Shown: piece after piece, positions 62,872 through 64,000 of the stretch | Layout: each line of letters opens with the position of its first letter | Numbering within the stretch: position 1 is the stretch's first letter | Assembly (NCBI RefSeq): GCF_910591885.1 | Contig: NW_025963548.1 | Span: forward strand, 5,571,501-5,635,500 | Reading direction: 5' to 3' | Source of the DNA: Bombus terrestris | Taxonomy: Eukaryota; Arthropoda; Insecta; Hymenoptera; Apidae | DNA: 64,000 bases | Program-made: the position numbers and the translations under genes | Notes under the pieces: generated by a model | The model's database searches: none | What the model saw: the letters and a program-made list of their open reading frames with translations, nothing else | What the model was told of the DNA's origin: nothing

Positions 62872-64000
62872 TTATAACGCATAACGGTATATTGCATCAC
62901 GCATAGGACGTATAACGTTACATTGCATCATTATAGGACGTTTAAAGTTATATTGCATCACTAAAGGACTTATAACGTTATATTGCATCACTATAGGACG
63001 TATAGCGTCATATACTATTGCGCTATAATGTATAACGGTATATTGCATCACTATATGACGTACAACGTTATGAACTATTACGTTGTAACGCGTGACGTTA
63101 TATTGCATCACTATAGGACGTGTAACGTTATATTGCATCACTATAGGACGTATAGCGTCTAATACTATTGCGTTATAATGTATAACGGTATATTGCATCA
63201 CTATATGACGTATAACGTTATATGGTACTACGTTATAACGCATAACGTTATATTGTATTACTATATGACGTATAACGTTATGAACTATTACGTTATAACG
63301 CATAACGTTATGTTGCCTCACTATATGACGTATAACGTGTTGTTCTATTACGTAATAACGTATAACGTTATAGTGCATCACTATAGGACGTATAACGTTA
63401 TATTGCATCACTATATCAAGTATAGCGTTATGAACTACTACATTATAACGTATAAAGTTATATTGCATCACCATGTGACGTATAACGTTTTCTACCATTA
63501 CGTAATAAGGTATAACGATATATTGCATCACTATAGGACGTATAACGTTATATTGCATTACTACATGACGTATAACGTTATGACCTATTACGTTATAACG
63601 CATAACGTTATGTTGCAACACTATAGGACGTATAGCGTCATATTCTATTGCGTTATAACGTATAACGGTATATTCCATCACCATATGACGCATAACGTTA
63701 TGAACTATTACGTTATAACGCATAACGGTATATTGCATCACGCATAGGACGTATAACGTTATATTGCATCACTATAGGACGTATAGCGTCATATACTATT
63801 GCGCTATAATGTATAACTGTATATTGCATCACTATATGACGTAGGACGTTATGAACTATTACGTTGTAACGTATAACGTTATATTGCATCACTATAGGAC
63901 GTATAACATTATATTGCATCACTATAGGACGTATAACGTTATATTGCATCACTATAGGACGTGTAATGTTATATTGCATCACTATTTGACGTATAACGTT
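62734..64000 (+). repeat. Duplicated post-HOR block, second copy, running off the window
   Basis: Offset 3,094 to 59640 as far as about 63760; after that the offset drops to 2,944 because about 150 bp (60671-60820 in the first copy) are missing. Landmarks at 62899 and 63740. Private changes include GATATATTGC near 63517, CATTACTACATGACG near 63559, GTTATGACCTATTACG near 63579 and GTAGGACGTTATG near 63841. The array continues to the last base with an ordinary class A monomer. Confidence 0.85.

Larger units (their letters stand above)
1..64000 (+). repeat. Continuous 30-bp satellite array (classes A and B), one orientation throughout
   Basis: The entire window consists of tandem 30-bp monomers. 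Class A begins ACGTATAACGTT and continues ATATTGCATCACTATAGG; class B begins ACGTATAACGTT and continues ATGAACTATTACGTTATA. The two agree at about 19/30 positions, and agreement is concentrated in the box around the perfect palindrome TATAACGTTATA. Sub-variants include A forms with CACCATGTG, CATTACTATATG, CACTTCATGAA, CAACACTATAGG and CACCACTATATG, and B forms starting GTTTTGTAC, GTGTTGTTC, GTCATATTC, GTCTAATAC, GTTATATGC and GTTATAAAC. The class A motif TTGCATCAC always reads on the + strand, so I see no inversion. No unique sequence interrupts the array and both window ends fall inside it. Seen directly: repeat structure and orientation. Inferred: eukaryotic satellite DNA. Species and chromosomal location cannot be read from the sequence. 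Confidence 0.98.

Noticed and set aside
1..64000. TATA-box-like words (TATAAC, TATATT) as promoters
   Set aside because: They occur in every monomer as part of the satellite consensus; there is no gene downstream and nothing distinguishes one copy as a promoter.
1..64000. Palindromes as rho-independent terminators or small-RNA hairpins
   Set aside because: The stems are short, AT-rich and perfect without loops, there are no T-tracts, and they repeat every 30 bp. No specific terminator can be supported.
1..64000. Telomeric repeat or known centromere box (CENP-B type)
   Set aside because: The unit is 30 bp and not 5-8 bp, lacks G-rich telomere words, and does not contain the CENP-B box pattern with CGGG.

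Overview
The whole 64 kb window is one uninterrupted, head-to-tail tandem repeat (satellite DNA). I found no stretch of single-copy sequence, protein-coding gene, RNA gene, transposable element or CRISPR array. The basic unit is about 30 bp, so the window holds roughly 2,100 monomers. The array runs off both edges. It is AT-rich (canonical monomers are about 33% and 27% GC by hand count) yet very rich in CpG. A satellite of this size and layering is typical of eukaryotic heterochromatin (centromere, pericentromere, subtelomere, or sex/B chromosome). I cannot name the organism and would not expect such an array in a bacterium or virus.

Monomer level. Two diverged classes alternate or run in short series. 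Class A starts ACGTATAACGTT and continues ATATTGCATCACTATAGG. Class B starts ACGTATAACGTT and continues ATGAACTATTACGTTATA. They match at about 19 of 30 positions, mainly in a shared box centred on the 12-bp palindrome TATAACGTTATA. Both classes have many named sub-variants, and given A variants nearly always precede given B variants, so much of the array behaves as 60-bp dimers. Because 30 is a multiple of 3 and the palindrome is codon-aligned, long open frames exist on both strands at once; they are a by-product of the repeat.

Higher-order level. A 240-bp (8-monomer) higher-order repeat occurs in 3, 2, 3, 3, 2, 2 and 1 copies at seven places. A 31-bp landmark monomer (CATCACGCATAGG instead of CATCACTATAGG) recurs about 70 times. 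Its spacings (301, 361, 901, 991, 1178, 1501 bp and so on) act as a barcode of kilobase blocks. Other rare length variants (38, 58, 29 and other 31 bp) are shared by descent between blocks.

Layout. 1-14 kb: mosaic of blocks related to later ones, with two copies of a 1,178-bp landmark interval. 13.5-20.6 kb: a near-identical tandem duplication with a 3,545-bp unit. 20.5-25.9 kb: a third 1,178-bp interval, then blocks related to 1-5 kb. 24.2-28.2 kb is duplicated at 35.5-39.6 kb, and 25.9-29.7 kb again at 41.6-45.4 kb; between the latter two lies a tandem 1,649-bp duplication (38.4-41.6 kb). 33.1-35.1 kb is copied at 46.1-48.0 kb. 45.4-46.1 kb holds a 330-bp tandem pair. 48-55.8 kb is a zone of small duplications and deletions (211, 452, 1,384 bp offsets). 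55.8-64 kb is a further mosaic with 1,559-, 837- and 3,094-bp offset duplications. The pattern fits repeated unequal exchange or amplification in 30-bp register. All alignments were made by eye, so block edges are good to about 30 bp.
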